Part shown: in pieces, positions 1-13,420 of the stretch
How positions within the stretch are numbered: position 1 is the first letter of the stretch
Layout: every line of letters begins with the position of its first letter
Assembly: GCA_035079385.1 (NCBI GenBank)
Contig: JAVHKY010000053.1
Location: forward strand, 4,464,001-4,528,000
Source: Aspidiotus rigidus
Taxonomy: Eukaryota; Arthropoda; Insecta; Hemiptera; Diaspididae
Direction: 5' to 3'
Length of the DNA: 64,000 bases
Made by a program: the position numbers and the translations under genes
The notes under the pieces: generated by a model
What the model saw: the letters and a program-made list of their open reading frames with translations, nothing else
Databases searched by the model: none
What the model was told of the DNA's origin: nothing

Positions 1-2
1 AT

Positions 3-248
3 CCATTATGCGTGTATCAGCCGTGGAATTATTGCTGCCAGCCGATCTCAACCGTTCGAACCAGCGCTGGTGCTTACGATATTGTTCCCAAGTATTCTTG
101 TTCATTTAATTTTAAATACGAAACCTCGTATGTCGATATACCTGTGCAATATGGTTTTGGTGAAAGTGTACCATCGAAGTGGATGAAAGAGAATCCTTTG
201 TATCTGCACGAACCCGCTAGTATTCAAGTTTTAAGTTCGTACAGATGA
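3..248 (+). CDS. Possible 3'-terminal coding segment of an unrecognised gene cut by the left edge
   Basis: One frame stays open from the first bases to a TGA at 246-248, about 81 codons, ending ...EPASIQVLSSYR. The sequence after it is much more AT-rich, as a 3'UTR would be. I do not recognise the peptide. It has several Tyr, Pro and Cys residues and no obvious membrane segment. It could be the last exon of a gene lying to the left, or a chance open frame. Possible splice acceptors (CCAG) lie near 40 and 64, so the true exon may be shorter. Confidence 0.25.
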   Translation, partial: PLCVYQPWNYCCQPISTVRTSAGAYDIVPKYSCSFNFKYETSYVDIPVQYGFGESVPSKWMKENPLYLHEPASIQVLSSYR

Positions 249-3200
249 AACTCTCGTGTTGAGATTATATTATAATAGCGTAGGGCTTCCATTCGTGAAC
301 TTCATTGGAGTCTTTCATACGACTCTGACTAATGTCACAGGGTAAAAACAGGGTGAAATGTAGATTATTTAGAATATGAGTGAATACCTTCGCTCATCCT
401 TGCTTTTTTTCATGTGCCTTCTATGTGCCTTTCATGTGCCTTAAAATACAACTCATTATTATGTTTTTCTTTTTTTTTTTCTTTCTTTCAATCATATTTG
501 ATGAAAATAATGTCATTTTATCTGCGTAAGTCTCCTTCGTTACCTCATTTCCTTTCGTGTAAATTTATATTTTTTTCTCGCTTCAGAATATTCATAAATT
601 ATTATTATTATTATTTTTAGAATGTAGTATATAAATCCCTGTGATTCCAAATAACTGTGCATAATTTATAATATTCGATAAATTTTCATATTTTCTTCCC
701 TTACAGATATTTTACCATTGAAAAATTTTCGACTTTATCGTTATTCTTGCTCAAATATTTTTTACTTAATCGTATTACTGTGTGTTAGAAAACAAGCCCG
801 TATTGATATATTTTTTTTTTTAGTCATGAGAGCTGTGTAAATAGTCTTTTTATACGAACGATTTAATATTATTGTAATATTTCTTCATGACGACTCTATG
901 ATAGTAGTATCGTTGTTACGATCTTTCTGTCCTTTTTTAGATACTTATTCGTTGTATTATGTATTTGAATTGCTCATTAAATGTATTTAGATACGACTAT
1001 TATTGAAAAAGAGAAATTATTGTTAATTTGAATCATCATTTGGAAAGATACCGAGCGCCGACTTCTTTAGCATGGCCTAGGACAGAAAATTGTGCCAAAA
1101 TTTAATAAAAAATTGGCTATTTAATGCGTGTATAGAGACATCTTCGTTGAGATTCGTTTATCTGTTAATAGGTTGTAGAAATGATTCTCCATATGACAAT
1201 TCGAATTTTGAGTAAGGCTTTCCAAGTTTTTTCCGTCTTGAGTGAATGACTGGAATGAGGTAATATAGCCTATAGTTTTTTAGTCAACACGTCTTCTTCC
1301 TCGTAACTTTCTGCATAAAAGCTGATTTCTCAGAAAGTTCTATACAAGTACACTGGATTTAAGTTAGAAATGTATTCAATTTTAAAATAAATTTCAACAA
1401 TGGAACATAATGGACAAGAAGTTTAGAAATATGAATTATTTTTGGAGAACGTGCCTTTGATCTTTTCGATACTTTACATCGAAAATAAAAGTAACGTTAG
1501 TTTCTTAATGAATGAAACATTGTCCTTTAATCAAGCAAAGCATTAACAAAATTTTTATCCTCTGATACAGAAAAATGAGAATTATTCAGCTTCAACATTT
1601 CCTAGTCCTGAAAAAAACAAAACAAAAAGGACTTAATATACGTACCGTCATATATCAAAAGTAATTTTGTTCCTGTATTATCTTGAGGTTAACAGTTTCG
1701 AAACCCTCCAGCATGCATCCGCGTGAAACGGGAAAGACTTCAAATATTCCAGAAATTCAAAAGCTACTTCGAAAAAAAAACAATTCTAATCGCTGTAAAA
1801 CGACTTAAATTTCCAGGGTAATTGGGAAATCCGGAATACTGGACAAACAAACCGAATGCCAACCTTTAGGAGTGATTTCTCGGAAAAACTCACTTATCAT
1901 AAATGATGAACGGAAGTTCGCGATCGATGGATCTTATTCACGACGTTTTCAATAACAAATTTTCTGTTAATCAGAATGCATTCTCTTAAACCAGATATGT
2001 TCGGAAAATAAGATGATAAAATACGACCACCTACGGGGTACAAAATTAAGAAAGGATGAAATTTTGGATATCTTGGGAAAATCATGAGAGAAGAAAATTT
2101 ATTTTATGATTTAGGAGGAAAAAGTTTTTTGCCGTGAAGAGATGAATTTCTGTCGTATGAATAGGCCTAGCTGTTTTTTTTTTTTTATTCTTATTATAAG
2201 TATGGGTAATGTACAAGACGCCAACTACATTCAAGAGATAGAGAGTAAATTTTCGTACAGTTCTTACGATTAAGTATTATAAGTTTGACTCTGACATATG
2301 TTGTATAATTTCTGAAAATGGATACTTGAAGATCTAAAATAAAACTATCCCCGATACGGATAGTTGACTGAGGGCTTAGAATATTCTACCGATATTTTCT
2401 GAAAAGGATAAGTTCAGAAATAATTTTATTGCTACACATAATATTGAGTATTATGACGAACGGTTAATTGACAGCTACTTATCCATCAACTCTTGCAAGA
2501 ATGAAGTAAGACAGCACTATAGGGAGGATGTTCTAGTATTTTTTACAAAGTGAACTCTTTTTGATTTATTACAATAATATACCTTCTTAAAGCATAAAAT
2601 ATGAAGATCGAATGAAAAAACAATTTACCTAAGCGATGGATCGAAACATTTGGGTGATAATTCATAATTCCATACCACGACGTTCCTTAATAAGACCTTT
2701 ATCATTTCTTGAAACCAGGTGAGTTAGGAAATTTGTCCGAATGGAAATTGACCGATTGAGAGAAAAAATCCATCGAGAAATTGAGCAATGGCGAAATTTG
2801 TCAGGATGAAAATTGTCTGCGCGAAAAAACTCATGTGAGAAATTAGATAAGAACGAAGTTTTACAGAATAAAAAAATGAAAAATTGAACTTCTTATCATT
2901 CTTCAATAATCACGTTTTAAACCCCTGTGTAGATGACAGTTCGTTGAAATAATAAGAAAAAGTCAAGATGATGTCGATTTTTCATAGGTAAGCGAAAAAG
3001 TAGAAAGAATAGCAATGTTGGCAAATATTATAGTAATGACTTCTCGACCTATACATTCCTGCTGACGATGTAATACAGATTATTCGTCATCTCAAGCAAT
3101 GGCACTCGGTAATGATATTAAAAGCACTAGTTCTATCAGTGTGACAAGAAATTCGATTTTTATTCAAAGTCAAATTCAAAGTTTTTTTTACAACGAAGTA

Positions 3201-4677
3201 ACTTATTGAAGGGGTATGGCCCACAATCTGATGTAGGTATTAAGATGAATTTTTTTCATCATGTTTCAAAATTTATAAATTACGAAACATTTTTCAATTT
3301 TGGAATAATTATTTTGAAGTTCTGGGACATTTTAAGATTTTGTTAAAATTCAATTTTACAACACTTACAAGGTTTTAATTACGTAACATAATAAAAGTAA
3401 AATCGTAACATTGAAATTTCGCCACATTCAAATTTTGTATCTTCATTTTTCAGCCACCTTCACTATTTTCTCACGGTCAATTTTCGGTATTTTTTTCTCT
3501 GCCGGGCAATGTTCGCTCGGATAAATTTCATGGACTTGTCGGAAACTCTTACTTAATTTGATTAACCAAGTATCAACAGATAGATGATGTTCCTTATAAG
3601 AGCCCGGCTATATTTTTCTAAGGCCCCAAAAATTAGGTCAGTTTAGTTTCTGAACGGATGCAAAAATTTTCTAAGGAAGTACTTTCGAAAAAACAGGTTT
3701 GAAATTTTCAAAAATTCCTCAAAAAGGCTTTAATACATTTTTTGTCCTCTCATCAAAATAAAATCTTAGTCTTGCATACATCCAAGTGTGACAATTTTTT
3801 ATCTAGTCACAAAATTTAAAGTGGTAGACCTGAAGCGATCGTATACCTAATAATTCCCACTCAAGTTGGAGGGTGAGAAGTTTTCTTGAACTCGAATGAT
3901 CGAAAATCATTTACTCAAGTTAATTGCACACGATTGACGTACAATTATTCAGCTCTCAAATACCACATGGTATTGAAACTTTGAAAGATTGTTCGGTTTG
4001 TCAATATTTAGAAAAAAAAAAAAAAAAAGTTTCGCTTGTGTTGATTCTCTCTGCCATCAGAAAGATATGTTGCTGTATAAATTGGAGGCACGTGTTTGAT
4101 TAATGCATTACGTGTTTAGAAAGTTATACAGAATTGAACGTACAAAAAGTATACGTAGTTTGACTACACTGTGCCCAGCATATGCGAGTACGTACTTAGC
4201 AATTTTGCTGATATCACAATTTACAGGTCTATTGTGCAAATTGTATTGACGCGTATGCGACGAATTTTTCAAAGGCAGTCGTCTGATATCTGTCGTGGCA
4301 TTCATGAATCATGAAATATTTAAATAGTGAGAACGAAAAAACTTATTCTACAATACTTAGCAGGAAGATGGATGATTGCCACTTTGCCAGCCATCATTAA
4401 TGTTATAAATAGTATATGTATGTATACTGTAGGTACTGTGATACATTTTTAATTAATACAGTCGAGGTGATGATAAAATAGTGCACTGAAATCATCATGC
4501 GGGTATTATGTCGAGTCGTTTCATAACTTTGCAGATTACAGAATGTCCGAATGAGGGTAGATGATAATGATGTACAACCATTCAAAATTACTGTGACCTT
4601 TAAATGAAAACTTCTAGTCAAATCTATCTATATTTTATCCTTATTTTTTCATAATTCGTTTCATCTTCAAAGTCTAG
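249..4677. other. Gene-free AT-rich stretch
   Basis: No exon, RNA gene or recognisable transposon protein was seen on either strand. It contains homopolymer A and T runs and a short TTA microsatellite near 598-617. If the edge segment before it is real, the first few hundred bases are probably 3'UTR. The open frames here are short and show no coding character. Confidence 0.5.
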
Positions 4678-4858
4678 TCATTTATTTTTCCGAACGAATG
4701 AAATACTCAAAATGATAAAACTAGGAGTAAACTAAACAAAGCCACAGAAATTCTGTGGCTTTGTTTAGTTTACTCCTAGTTTTACCATTTTGAGTATTTC
4801 ATTCGTTCGGTATGCTTGGCCATAACTTGCAGGACCGTATAAAATCATTTATTTTTCC
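4678..4858. repeat. 121-bp near-perfect hairpin flanked by a 14-bp direct repeat
   Basis: The two arms are 4690-4749 and 4751-4810, 60 bases each around a single central A, and they differ at only one position. The sequence TCATTTATTTTTCC occurs at 4678-4691 and again at 4845-4858, bracketing the hairpin like a target-site duplication. This suggests a recent foldback or snap-back MITE insertion, or a palindrome made by a repair event. No protein is encoded in it. Confidence 0.75.
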
Positions 4859-6998
4859 TAATCAGCGCATGAAAACCATGCTTAACCTGTAGAATGGGTC
4901 GAGAGCCTACTATTTTTGAGGCGGCTAAAATTTGGAAGAACGTTTATGAAATATTCGGGTTTGGTAAAGTCAGGGTAAGATTTTCAACTCATTTTTGCCA
5001 TAGAAGAGGAAAACGCTTTTGTGGCAGTCGAGAAAATCCTATCCTAAAAAGTTTCTTCTGGCATTTTTTTTCCTCTTACTTTATTTTCCCCAAAATATGC
5101 AACTCGAGATTTGCTGCTCTCGGTACCCGTCTTATTTTGCCCACGCTCAAGTCCGCAGACTACATAAACTGTAAAGGAAATGAAATTCCAAGTCAACAGC
5201 CTGACCTTTTTGTAGATATTTTTGTAAAAGAAAAGAAAAAAGAAGCTTTGCATGTACCTTCCTAATTCCTTAGTCTACACCACGGCTCCAGCACTTAATA
5301 TGAAGTCTTTCATCACGATTTCCTGAGATTTTATACGACATCAATTTCCTATAGACTTTGTATAAGCCACTCACAAAAATGCAAGAGCATTATATACTAA
5401 CTGTTAAGTTGATAGGTTGAAATTTTTAAACTCACATTTCTCGAAATGCTGAACGTTAGAGTTTGGATTTTTAACAGTGGAAATAAGAGACGAAAAAATA
5501 ATATTGTTAACAGTAAAGCTATCAGGCTATTGTACAACAAATTTGATATAGAGTATAATCTCTGAAGATTAGAAATAATAAAAGTATGAATTCGATTTTT
5601 AAAAAAATATATAAACGCTCATGCGGTCATTTCTGGACTGTAGAGAAGAGATTGAGAATCGATGAAAAGCTAAAAATTACCAACCTACATATTCCAAACG
5701 TGAAAGATCAACAGACATGAACTTGATTTTGACACCATAAGAATGTGGTAAGTAAGCATACAGCTAAGAAACAAACTTCAAGGATGAGACCAAATTTGGA
5801 AAGCCAATTTCAAGAAGAAAGTAGAAATTAAATTAATATCTGATGGTAGTTGAATAAACGTGAGTTTTCGGCAATATGTGAGGATTTCATGGAGTTCAAT
5901 GATTTATGCTCAAACCTGATTAGCAACCGAAAAAATTAAATTCATGTCGGTATAGATAGCTAATATAATCCTCTGGCAATTTGGAAGAATTTTTTTTTTT
6001 TTTTTTTTCACCATAAGAATGTTAAGACGATTGTTATATTTATCTTGAAAAGTTACTTGACGAATAATTCAATTATAAGATCTAATTTTTAATATAAGAA
6101 TTAATTTCATTCAAAAAATTGAAGCAACTTAGGCCTATTCATGAAAAAAAAAAAAAAGGATTTTCCTTAATCAAAACTGACGGACGGTTTTTGCCGCCTC
6201 TGATAAAAAGCTTATGATTTGGACACTCGTATCGTCAGTACCTGTTCGCAAAACTTTTCAGTACCTATTGTTGCTCAGTGCTCACGATGCCAAGGCCCGA
6301 GATCCTCGATGAGACTTTATTTACAGAAATGGTTCCACATGATTATTTTATTGAAACGATTTTTAGTGATTTGTTAATTTCGTCATGTGACGCCATTTGG
6401 TTGACAAATAGGAATTAGTATTAGCGTATGTAGAAGATTTGAGTTACTTTCAGGTATTTCAAGCTTCTAAAAAAATCCAGTCCGCAATAATAATGCTTCG
6501 GAATCTTGCAAAAAAAAAAAAGAATATATTATATCGATTCTTCAAGAATCAAGATCACTGTGTCGCGAACGAAATTATTTTGCAGTGAATCTGAGAATCC
6601 TCGATTCAATTTCAATCATCGAGTAGCGCACTCTGGTGTGGAGTCAAACTCCCGTTTCTTTCTATGGTTTCTTTCCATCGCTATTTTTGTGTGATAACTC
6701 AATGATCTATGATCATAACATAACAGTTGTACAAAAAACTTACAGGATCTTACTGTCTCTCTTTCATTAACGTGGCTGTATGTTTGTGGACACGAGGTCA
6801 AAATCTAAATTTATCGAGTCTAGTCCGTTCCTTCATTTAACATAAATTTGAAACTTCACAATTTACTCGTATAAGTGACGAATTCATTCGCTGTACTCAC
6901 CTAAAGTTCACTGTCTCACCGAATTATGTTTGCTATTTCTTATAGAAAATTGAACATAGGTTGTTGACATTCAAATTCATCAAGTTTGAGTCGGAACT
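4859..6998. other. Gene-free stretch upstream of SURF4
   Basis: No supported gene. An open frame at 4894-5265 (123 codons) has no recognisable domain, and an overlapping antisense frame is also open, so I treat it as chance. Long T and A runs lie near 5992-6009 and 6144-6157. The last few hundred bases should contain the SURF4 promoter and 5'UTR, but I see no clear TATA box. Confidence 0.4.
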
Positions 6999-8272
6999 AT
7001 GGCTATCCCCAGAGATTTTATTGATAGACTGGAAGATTATTCTGAATTGGTAAGATAATGTTGTCGGAACATCGATTGTAGCTTCGAGTTTAGCTGTACG
7101 GTAAAAATCTGATCCATATATTACGAACTCGCAGGTTTATAAAAATACAAAAGCGTATTTACCAACATTATCGAGATTATGTTTGGTTTCTACATTCATT
7201 GAAGATGGACTTCGAATGTATTTCCAATGGAACGAACAACGTTCCTACATGGATTTGTCTTGGGGCTGTGGCGTATTCCTCGCATCCGTATTTGTCCTGT
7301 TCAACTTATTCGGGCAACTCGGTGGTTGTGTCATGGTCTTGATTCAGAAGAAGGTTACTTACGCGTGTGGCGTTTTGTTCTTTATCGTTATATTACAAGT
7401 TGGTGCTTCTTCTATTTTTTGGTAACGAATCCAGCTGGAAATCGTTCTAACGAATTCTTTCCATACGTGTTACAGACATTTGCCTACAGCATCATTTGGG
7501 ATTTTCAATTTCTATTGCGGAACATAGCGTTAATTGGTGCGTTACTGCTGTTGGTAGCTGATAGTTACGCCGAATCTCGTAGTTTATTCGCTGGTGTACC
7601 ATCTCTTGGTGAAAATAAACCAAAAAGCTATCTACAGTTGGCTGGACGAAGTCTGATCGCATTTATGTTTATTACTTTAATACGTTTCGAATTTTCATTT
7701 TTTCAAGTAAGATATTCATCCCTCACTCGTTTGAACCAGGCAATTCTGTATTATGATTCTTATATTATCGCCTGTTACAGATTCTACAAACAGTCCTCGG
7801 CTCAGTTTTAATGGCTTTGGTTACTGTAGGATATAAAACAAAATTAAGTGCTTTGATACTTGTCATATTCTTGACGTCTGTAAACATCTATCATAATGAC
7901 TGGTGGAACATTCCCCAGCATAAACCTTTGAGAGACTTTTTGAAGTACGACTTTTTCCAAGTAAGTACATATTTTTGAACTCATATTTACTACAGTCGAT
8001 GATTTTCGTTCAACTTTTTGAATCAACTACCGAAAGACATATTACAGAGTATTTCGGTTATTTGGTCACGAATGAAAACGAATTTCTTGGTATAAATTAA
8101 TATTATGTGATCCCAGGATTACAATCGAATATCGATGTTGAGTTTTAACTGCGATTGATACTTACTTATTTATTTATTTTTTTAGACGTTATCGGTCATT
8201 GGTGGTCTTTTAATGATTGTACTCCGAGGTCCCGGTGGAGTATCGATGGATGAGCATAAGAAAATTTGGTGA
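6999..8272 (+). CDS. Surf4: SURF4, ER cargo receptor (Erv29 homologue)
   Basis: This is a multi-pass ER/early-secretory membrane protein that packages soluble secretory cargo into COPII vesicles. I read five exons: 6999-7049, 7135-7398, 7476-7706, 7781-7960 and 8186-8272. All introns are phase 0 with GT-AG ends, and the join gives 270 residues, against about 269 in vertebrates. The N-terminus MAIPRDFIDRLEDYSEL and the central TKAYLPTLSRLCLVSTF and GLRMYFQWNEQRSY stretches are highly conserved in the family. Hydrophobic segments run through exons 2-4. The C-terminus GPGGVSMDEHKKIW carries a KKXX dilysine COPI retrieval signal. The ATG starts the family-typical N-terminus. The gene looks intact. 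The family assignment is made by recognition, without a database search. Confidence 0.96.
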
Positions 8273-8620
8273 TACAATAGAAAATATGTTTCATATATAT
8301 TATGTAATTTCGGAATTATGGGTTTTTGATGAATTTCTTAAATACGAAGGCGTACTTAAAAAGAAAAAAAAAAAGTATCGAAATCGTACCAATTTTTTAC
8401 TGAGTTCCATGTCTGAAACGTACATAATAATATTCTTAATACGAATAATTTGTAATTTATGTTGTTATAATTACCATTTTACGATTTTGATTAATTAAAC
8501 GCTTTCTTTTTTTAATTTTTTTCTTGATCCTTTTGAGAATGAGAAAAGCTATTTTGTACCTATCCTGTGGATTCGGAAAAATATATGTGAAATATTTTCT
8601 GTGCAGTATTATTATGGATA
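8273..8620 (+). other. SURF4 3'UTR and flank
   Basis: AT-rich sequence follows the SURF4 stop codon. Several AATTAA and ATTAAA-like strings (for example near 8491-8497) could act as poly(A) signals. No other coding signal is visible. Confidence 0.4.
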
Positions 8621-8929
8621 TGCTAGAGAAATATGGTGTAGATGACGAAGATGCTCGGTTTACTCAGAACCTATAACGGGATCAGAAGAAAAGGATTCGA
8701 GTAAACACATCAAACTCAGCCGAGGTATGCTGCTTAAAACGAGGCGTACGACGGGCCGCTCATTGTCGAAGTTGTTCAATGCACATGTGGAACACGCAGT
8801 ACAGCATTCCAAGTTTTCTAATGTCGGTTTTTCGGTCACTGATAGGAAAATTATTGATATACCGTAAAGTTACGCGGACCACAAGATGATAGCTGCGTCT
8901 CCACAGCCACTAACAACGAATAAAAAGCA

Positions 8930-9330
8930 GACCTAACTCCGAATGCAAAAATGTTGGCATAACTATTAACACCTCAAAAACAAAAGTAAGGGTCATAGAA
9001 AAGAAAATAAGCGGAAAAGAATTATATATGGAAGTAGATAAGTACCTCGGAGTCATGAACCGAGAAGTGCTGGTAAGATGCAGGATAGAGGAGCCGATGC
9101 TGCCGAATAAAATAACTCAGGGAAAATCACGATTTCTAGAGAAGGAAAAAGAAGACTTAGTTACGTTCGGGCAAAATTTCAAGAGGAAGAAGATGATCTA
9201 CTTTCATGGACTATTAATAATCTGTATTTACGAGTACTGTACTCGGGATAATAGTGTACACATGATTTAGAGGGGCTACCTCCAAAATAGGAGATGCCTA
9301 CAATGGAATAATGAAGCAATCATCTGTGGT
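8930..9330 (+). pseudogene. Decayed LINE reverse-transcriptase relic
   Basis: Broken frames read ITINTSKTKVRVIEKKISG, then a stretch ending DKYLGVMNRE. This is the conserved block after the catalytic FADD motif in insect endonuclease/reverse-transcriptase LINEs (typically INTxKTKVM...YLGxxI). Stops and indels interrupt it, and the catalytic motifs themselves are not visible. It is a dead fragment. The flank from 8620 and to about 9740 looks like further remnants of the same or another insertion, but I cannot delimit them. Confidence 0.55.
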
Positions 9331-12300
9331 GTTTGAAGAATGAACTCAGCAGGATACCAAGCATATTGGATGAAGACCATGCTTCTGGCGGGAAGAAGAT
9401 CGGTATAGCTCAATTATGCATCTTCTCTCATCGTTACAAGAAAGAATATGATCGGCTTTAGTTTTCGCAATGGTATGGGAAGTTACTCGTAGACTTTTGG
9501 GAATATACAAACTCAAGTTTGATGAAGCTTTTTGAGTACGTAGGAGATACCTGCGAGGGAGAAGAAAATAGTCCCGATTCGAGTCTACACTCGAACTGCA
9601 GATGATGGACCACAATGTTCAAGTTGACCTGGACATTCACTATAAATTTTCTAAAAAATCGAAAAACTTTCGACACGATGTGCATAAATGCAGAATGAAT
9701 CGGAGCCAAGTAAGGCCACTTTCTCTTACAAAGCAAAATAAATGATGGTTACGGATAACAAAATTGCGAATCTCCAGAGGTAGTGTCTTGAAGGTAATAC
9801 TAAATTTCTTATAGTACCATTAAATTTTTTTTTTTCTCTCATCTCTCGACAAAAAAAAATTATCACACGGTGCCTTCATTTTATCCGAGACTAATTTTGT
9901 CTCCAGTATCTTTATGGCGAATAATGGGTCAAAATTTATAATGTCAGCTGAATGGTATCCTAAACGATCGTAGAACTAGAAGGTGCACAGCTTAGATCCT
10001 TAAGATATAATGAAAAGGTAAAGTTCGAATTAAGATTTTTTCTATTCATGGACGAGTATATTTTGAACTATGTGGGACAGTTTCCACTTGTGGATTTTAT
10101 GGTGATATTTTCAGTAGATCATGATTTCCAAAAGCTTATCTAATTTGTTCTAGGCAAAGGAGTTGAACCAAATAATGATGACTTGGAAAAATGACTTCGC
10201 AAAGTTGTACCTTTATAATAGAACATCCTTTTCATCGTTTACTGTTCCGGTATTCATTAGTAGTTTTCTTAAAACGAAAAAAAAAAAAAAAACTTCATTA
10301 AATTATAGTAAGAATTGTTATGACTGAATCCTCCGCAAGGTTCGACCTGAGTGCGAAAAAAAACAAAAAAAACTATGTATAAATTCTAGACTTCAACGTT
10401 TGATAAGCTTTCTATACGGAAAATAACAACTCAGTCTGCTTAAGAATTAAACAAAAATACTCTTGCTATAAATGAGGACTACGATTTCTGCGATCGGTGT
10501 TTCTTTTTTGACAAATTCTAAGTAGATCATGAAAATAGAAGCGCGATGATATTAACGATACTTATCTACTTGTTGTAACGAGGCGGATAAAATGAAGGCA
10601 TTGAAGTACAACTTACTTCAAACTTATGGAAAATTTGTTCTTATGTAGCTAATAATAATAGAAAAAAGATACATTTATAGACCTACATCAGAATCATTTG
10701 CGTGGGCATTATCGGACAAGTTTTCTTCAGTACAACTAAATTTTACGTTAAAGAAAATTACGTTTCTTGATTTTTTTTTTTTTTTGTTTGTTTGTTTCAA
10801 TAAAAAATACTCATAGAATTTCATGATTCATAGAGCTGATTAAAATATTACCAGAAACTGGATCAAAAATTGAAAATTAATTTGAGAGGGAAAAGGTATT
10901 AAGAATTAACCAAATCCGCAACTGTTTCCTCTCCGCTGAGGTTTGAGTGTGGAGCCTTTCATTAAATTCCATTTCTTTGAAATTCGATTATAAGTAAAGG
11001 CCAGACTTTTCGGCGATTTTTGACACTAAAATTTGAAAATTCCGTATTAAAAAAAAAAAAAAAAAAAAATAGGAAAAATACTCGTTTTTAAGTATGTTGG
11101 TATTCACTCATTCTCCATAAAAAATATCCGATTTTCTAACAAAATTACTTGATTTTTGACTAATACTAAAGTTGGGGTTTGTGGTTTAAACTTTGAGTTG
11201 GTAGCCGTGACGAAATTCACCTTTTCGTCCCATGCTTTTCAAATGGAGGAATTTAGATTGCTATAATTAATCGGATATTATTTTTTAAAGCAGATACAAG
11301 CATAAATTTTGTAATCCACATCATCAACTTTGGATACAAAAAAAAATTATAGCGATAAATGAGATATTGAAAAAATAATGACTGTTCGAAAATCAATGTA
11401 CCTACAAACATACTCATATTCTCTCGTCCACCCTTTCAGTAGCGCCCTTTAGTGAAGGTTTAAACCCCATTAGACCCAAATTTTTGAACTCTTTGACGAT
11501 AGTTAGTCCAATTTCAGAACAAAATTAATTTTTTTCAAAACAAAATCCATCCAATTTCAAACAAAATTTCATGATTTAGTATTCAATTGTATTGGCGAAC
11601 TAAGATTTTTGATGGTTTCGGTATTTTTATCGATTGAAGACCTTCCGCCGAAGTATTTCTTATTGGACGGACGCCCTTTGGACACGAAGGTTTTCAATTT
11701 TGATACCTAATGGAATTTTTTTTCTTGCGTCCCATGTATCATGATTCGATTTTAATTAAAAAACGACCAAATGCTAAGAATTACGGCCTCTCACTATGAG
11801 GGATGAAAATTTTTCATCAAGTAGAAACTCACTCCCAACATCAGCTAGAGTTCTATTCATCTTCAACCATCTATCGCGGATGATGGTTCATGCTATAAGG
11901 CAATGTTGCGAACGCTCACTGGGGGCTCCGTCCAATGTATTCGTTTATGGATGATAATCAGAAAAATCAAGAAAGTAGATATTTGAGAGTGGTCTCAAAT
12001 TGAAGAAAATTTTTATCTCTACCACTTTCATTCTTATGATTTTTTCGTAGAAATTCATTTTAAGAAGTTATTTGAAAAAGAAAACTTCAAATTGTAATGC
12101 TGCGTAAATACACCTGATAACACAAGCCCCCAGTGAGTGTTCGCGTCGGTTCGCGACATCGCCTTATTCATTAAAGAGGTGGTGGATTTACGGAAAAGGA
12201 AAAAAGAAATTCCCACCCCTCCAGTCTCAAAAAAAGAATAAAAAAGAGGGAGAAGGAAATTTTTTCTTTTCTCGTCAGAAAAAAAAAACAAAAAAAACTA

Positions 12301-12989
12301 ATGCTTTTCCGAAATTACCATTTAAACAATGCCCTAATCAAGGTTCACATCAGTACTCATGTAACAATGCTTCATAATTCCTCTAACAGCTTTCCCACCT
12401 CCTCGTAAATTTGCTGAATGTCGTCCATTCAGCTTTAAAACAGGTGTATTTCCAGATTTTACCAACAGTAATCATTCATATCATGAATTTCAGGGTATTG
12501 AGTAAGCGTGACGTGAAAATTAACAAATCGAGAACACTGTTCTCTCTCAGTCGGGATTTCCGAAATTGGTGATATGAAACGGGAATAAATACGCTCCGAA
12601 TTCTTCTCTACTTCTAAGAGATCAAATTACTAGGAACTGGAAACGAATATTTATTTTACAAATTTTAAACGATTCATTATTTTACAAATTTTACAAAAAA
12701 AGACTTAAAAAAACGACTCGCAAAAATGTTTGTAAACGTGACCCTAGCTTTGAAATACTGTACTCGAGAAAAATAGGGAAAAGTATAAATCGATCTAGAT
12801 CCGGAGCTGTCACACATTCAGTACAACAAAAGCGGATAAGAGAAAAGAAAAAATTTACAGCACAGAACGAGGAACTGATCATGTACACAGTATTTTCCAA
12901 TTACGTAATCGTTATCGATTCGATGTATAGTATCACTGATACGAATATCGTAAATTAAATGCCATTTACTTGAGAGGAACAATAATAAA
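9331..12989. other. Gene-free stretch downstream of BiP
   Basis: No gene is recognised. There are poly-A/T runs (10279-10292, 10769-10785, 11048-11070) and an inverted-repeat element at about 11898-12165. On the minus strand an AATAAA occurs at 12650-12655, which could end an extended BiP 3'UTR. The short open frames on both strands have no domain signature. Confidence 0.4.
11898..12165. repeat. Inverted-repeat (foldback) element
   Basis: The left arm near 11900-11932 contains GCGAACGCTCACTGGGGGCT. The right arm near 12121-12165 is its near-complement, containing AGCCCCCAGTGAGTGTTCGC. Outer sequences AAGGCAATGT and ACATCGCCTT also pair. About 200 bp lie between the arms. The layout fits a small non-autonomous DNA transposon. 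I did not find a convincing target duplication. Confidence 0.45.
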
Positions 12990-13254
12990 TTACGTTTTAT
13001 AATATTCTGGAAAGTACGATATTCTTTACAGGATAAAAATACGACAGTCGTGAACCAACGACGAAAAATACGTCCGCGATACGCGGTAAATTTGACCAGT
13101 TTACAGCGCGATATATTTTTTGCTTTTCTTCGTCGCTTTTGTTGGACAGAGACGACGGCAGCACTGAATTTACAACGAATTCATCACTTTTTTTTCGTTT
13201 TGAAGATGCAATATTTCTTCGAAATCGTAAGATTTCGAAACTAGAATCACGTTC

Positions 13255-13420
13255 ACAAACTGTAACCGACCACGCGATCAGTCTAGCGCGAACCCGAGAT
13301 CTAAATGATGACGCTATCCGATTTACAATTCGTCTTTTACACAATAACCAACCACGCGATCAGTCTAGCGCAAACCCGAGATCTACATAACGACGTCAAA
13401 CGTCTTACAATTCGTCTTTT
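13255..13420 (-). repeat. 82-bp tandem duplication spanning the BiP C-terminal codons and 3'UTR
   Basis: Two direct copies share ACCACGCGATCAGTCTAGCG, ACCCGAGATCTA and TACAATTCGTCTTTT at a constant offset of 82 bases. The copy at 13405-13419 encodes the real KDEL and stop of BiP. The copy at 13323-13337, in the 3'UTR, also reads Lys-Asp-Glu-Leu-stop on the minus strand. The 3'UTR therefore carries a duplicate of the ER-retention codons beyond the stop. Confidence 0.85.

Noticed and set aside
4894..5265. 123-codon open frame after the hairpin
   Set aside because: No recognisable domain, and the opposite strand is also open over much of it; composition follows the local base content.
13050..13390. 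Plus- and minus-strand open frames in the BiP 3'UTR
   Set aside because: They overlap each other in several frames and lie in the duplicated 3'UTR. There is no domain.
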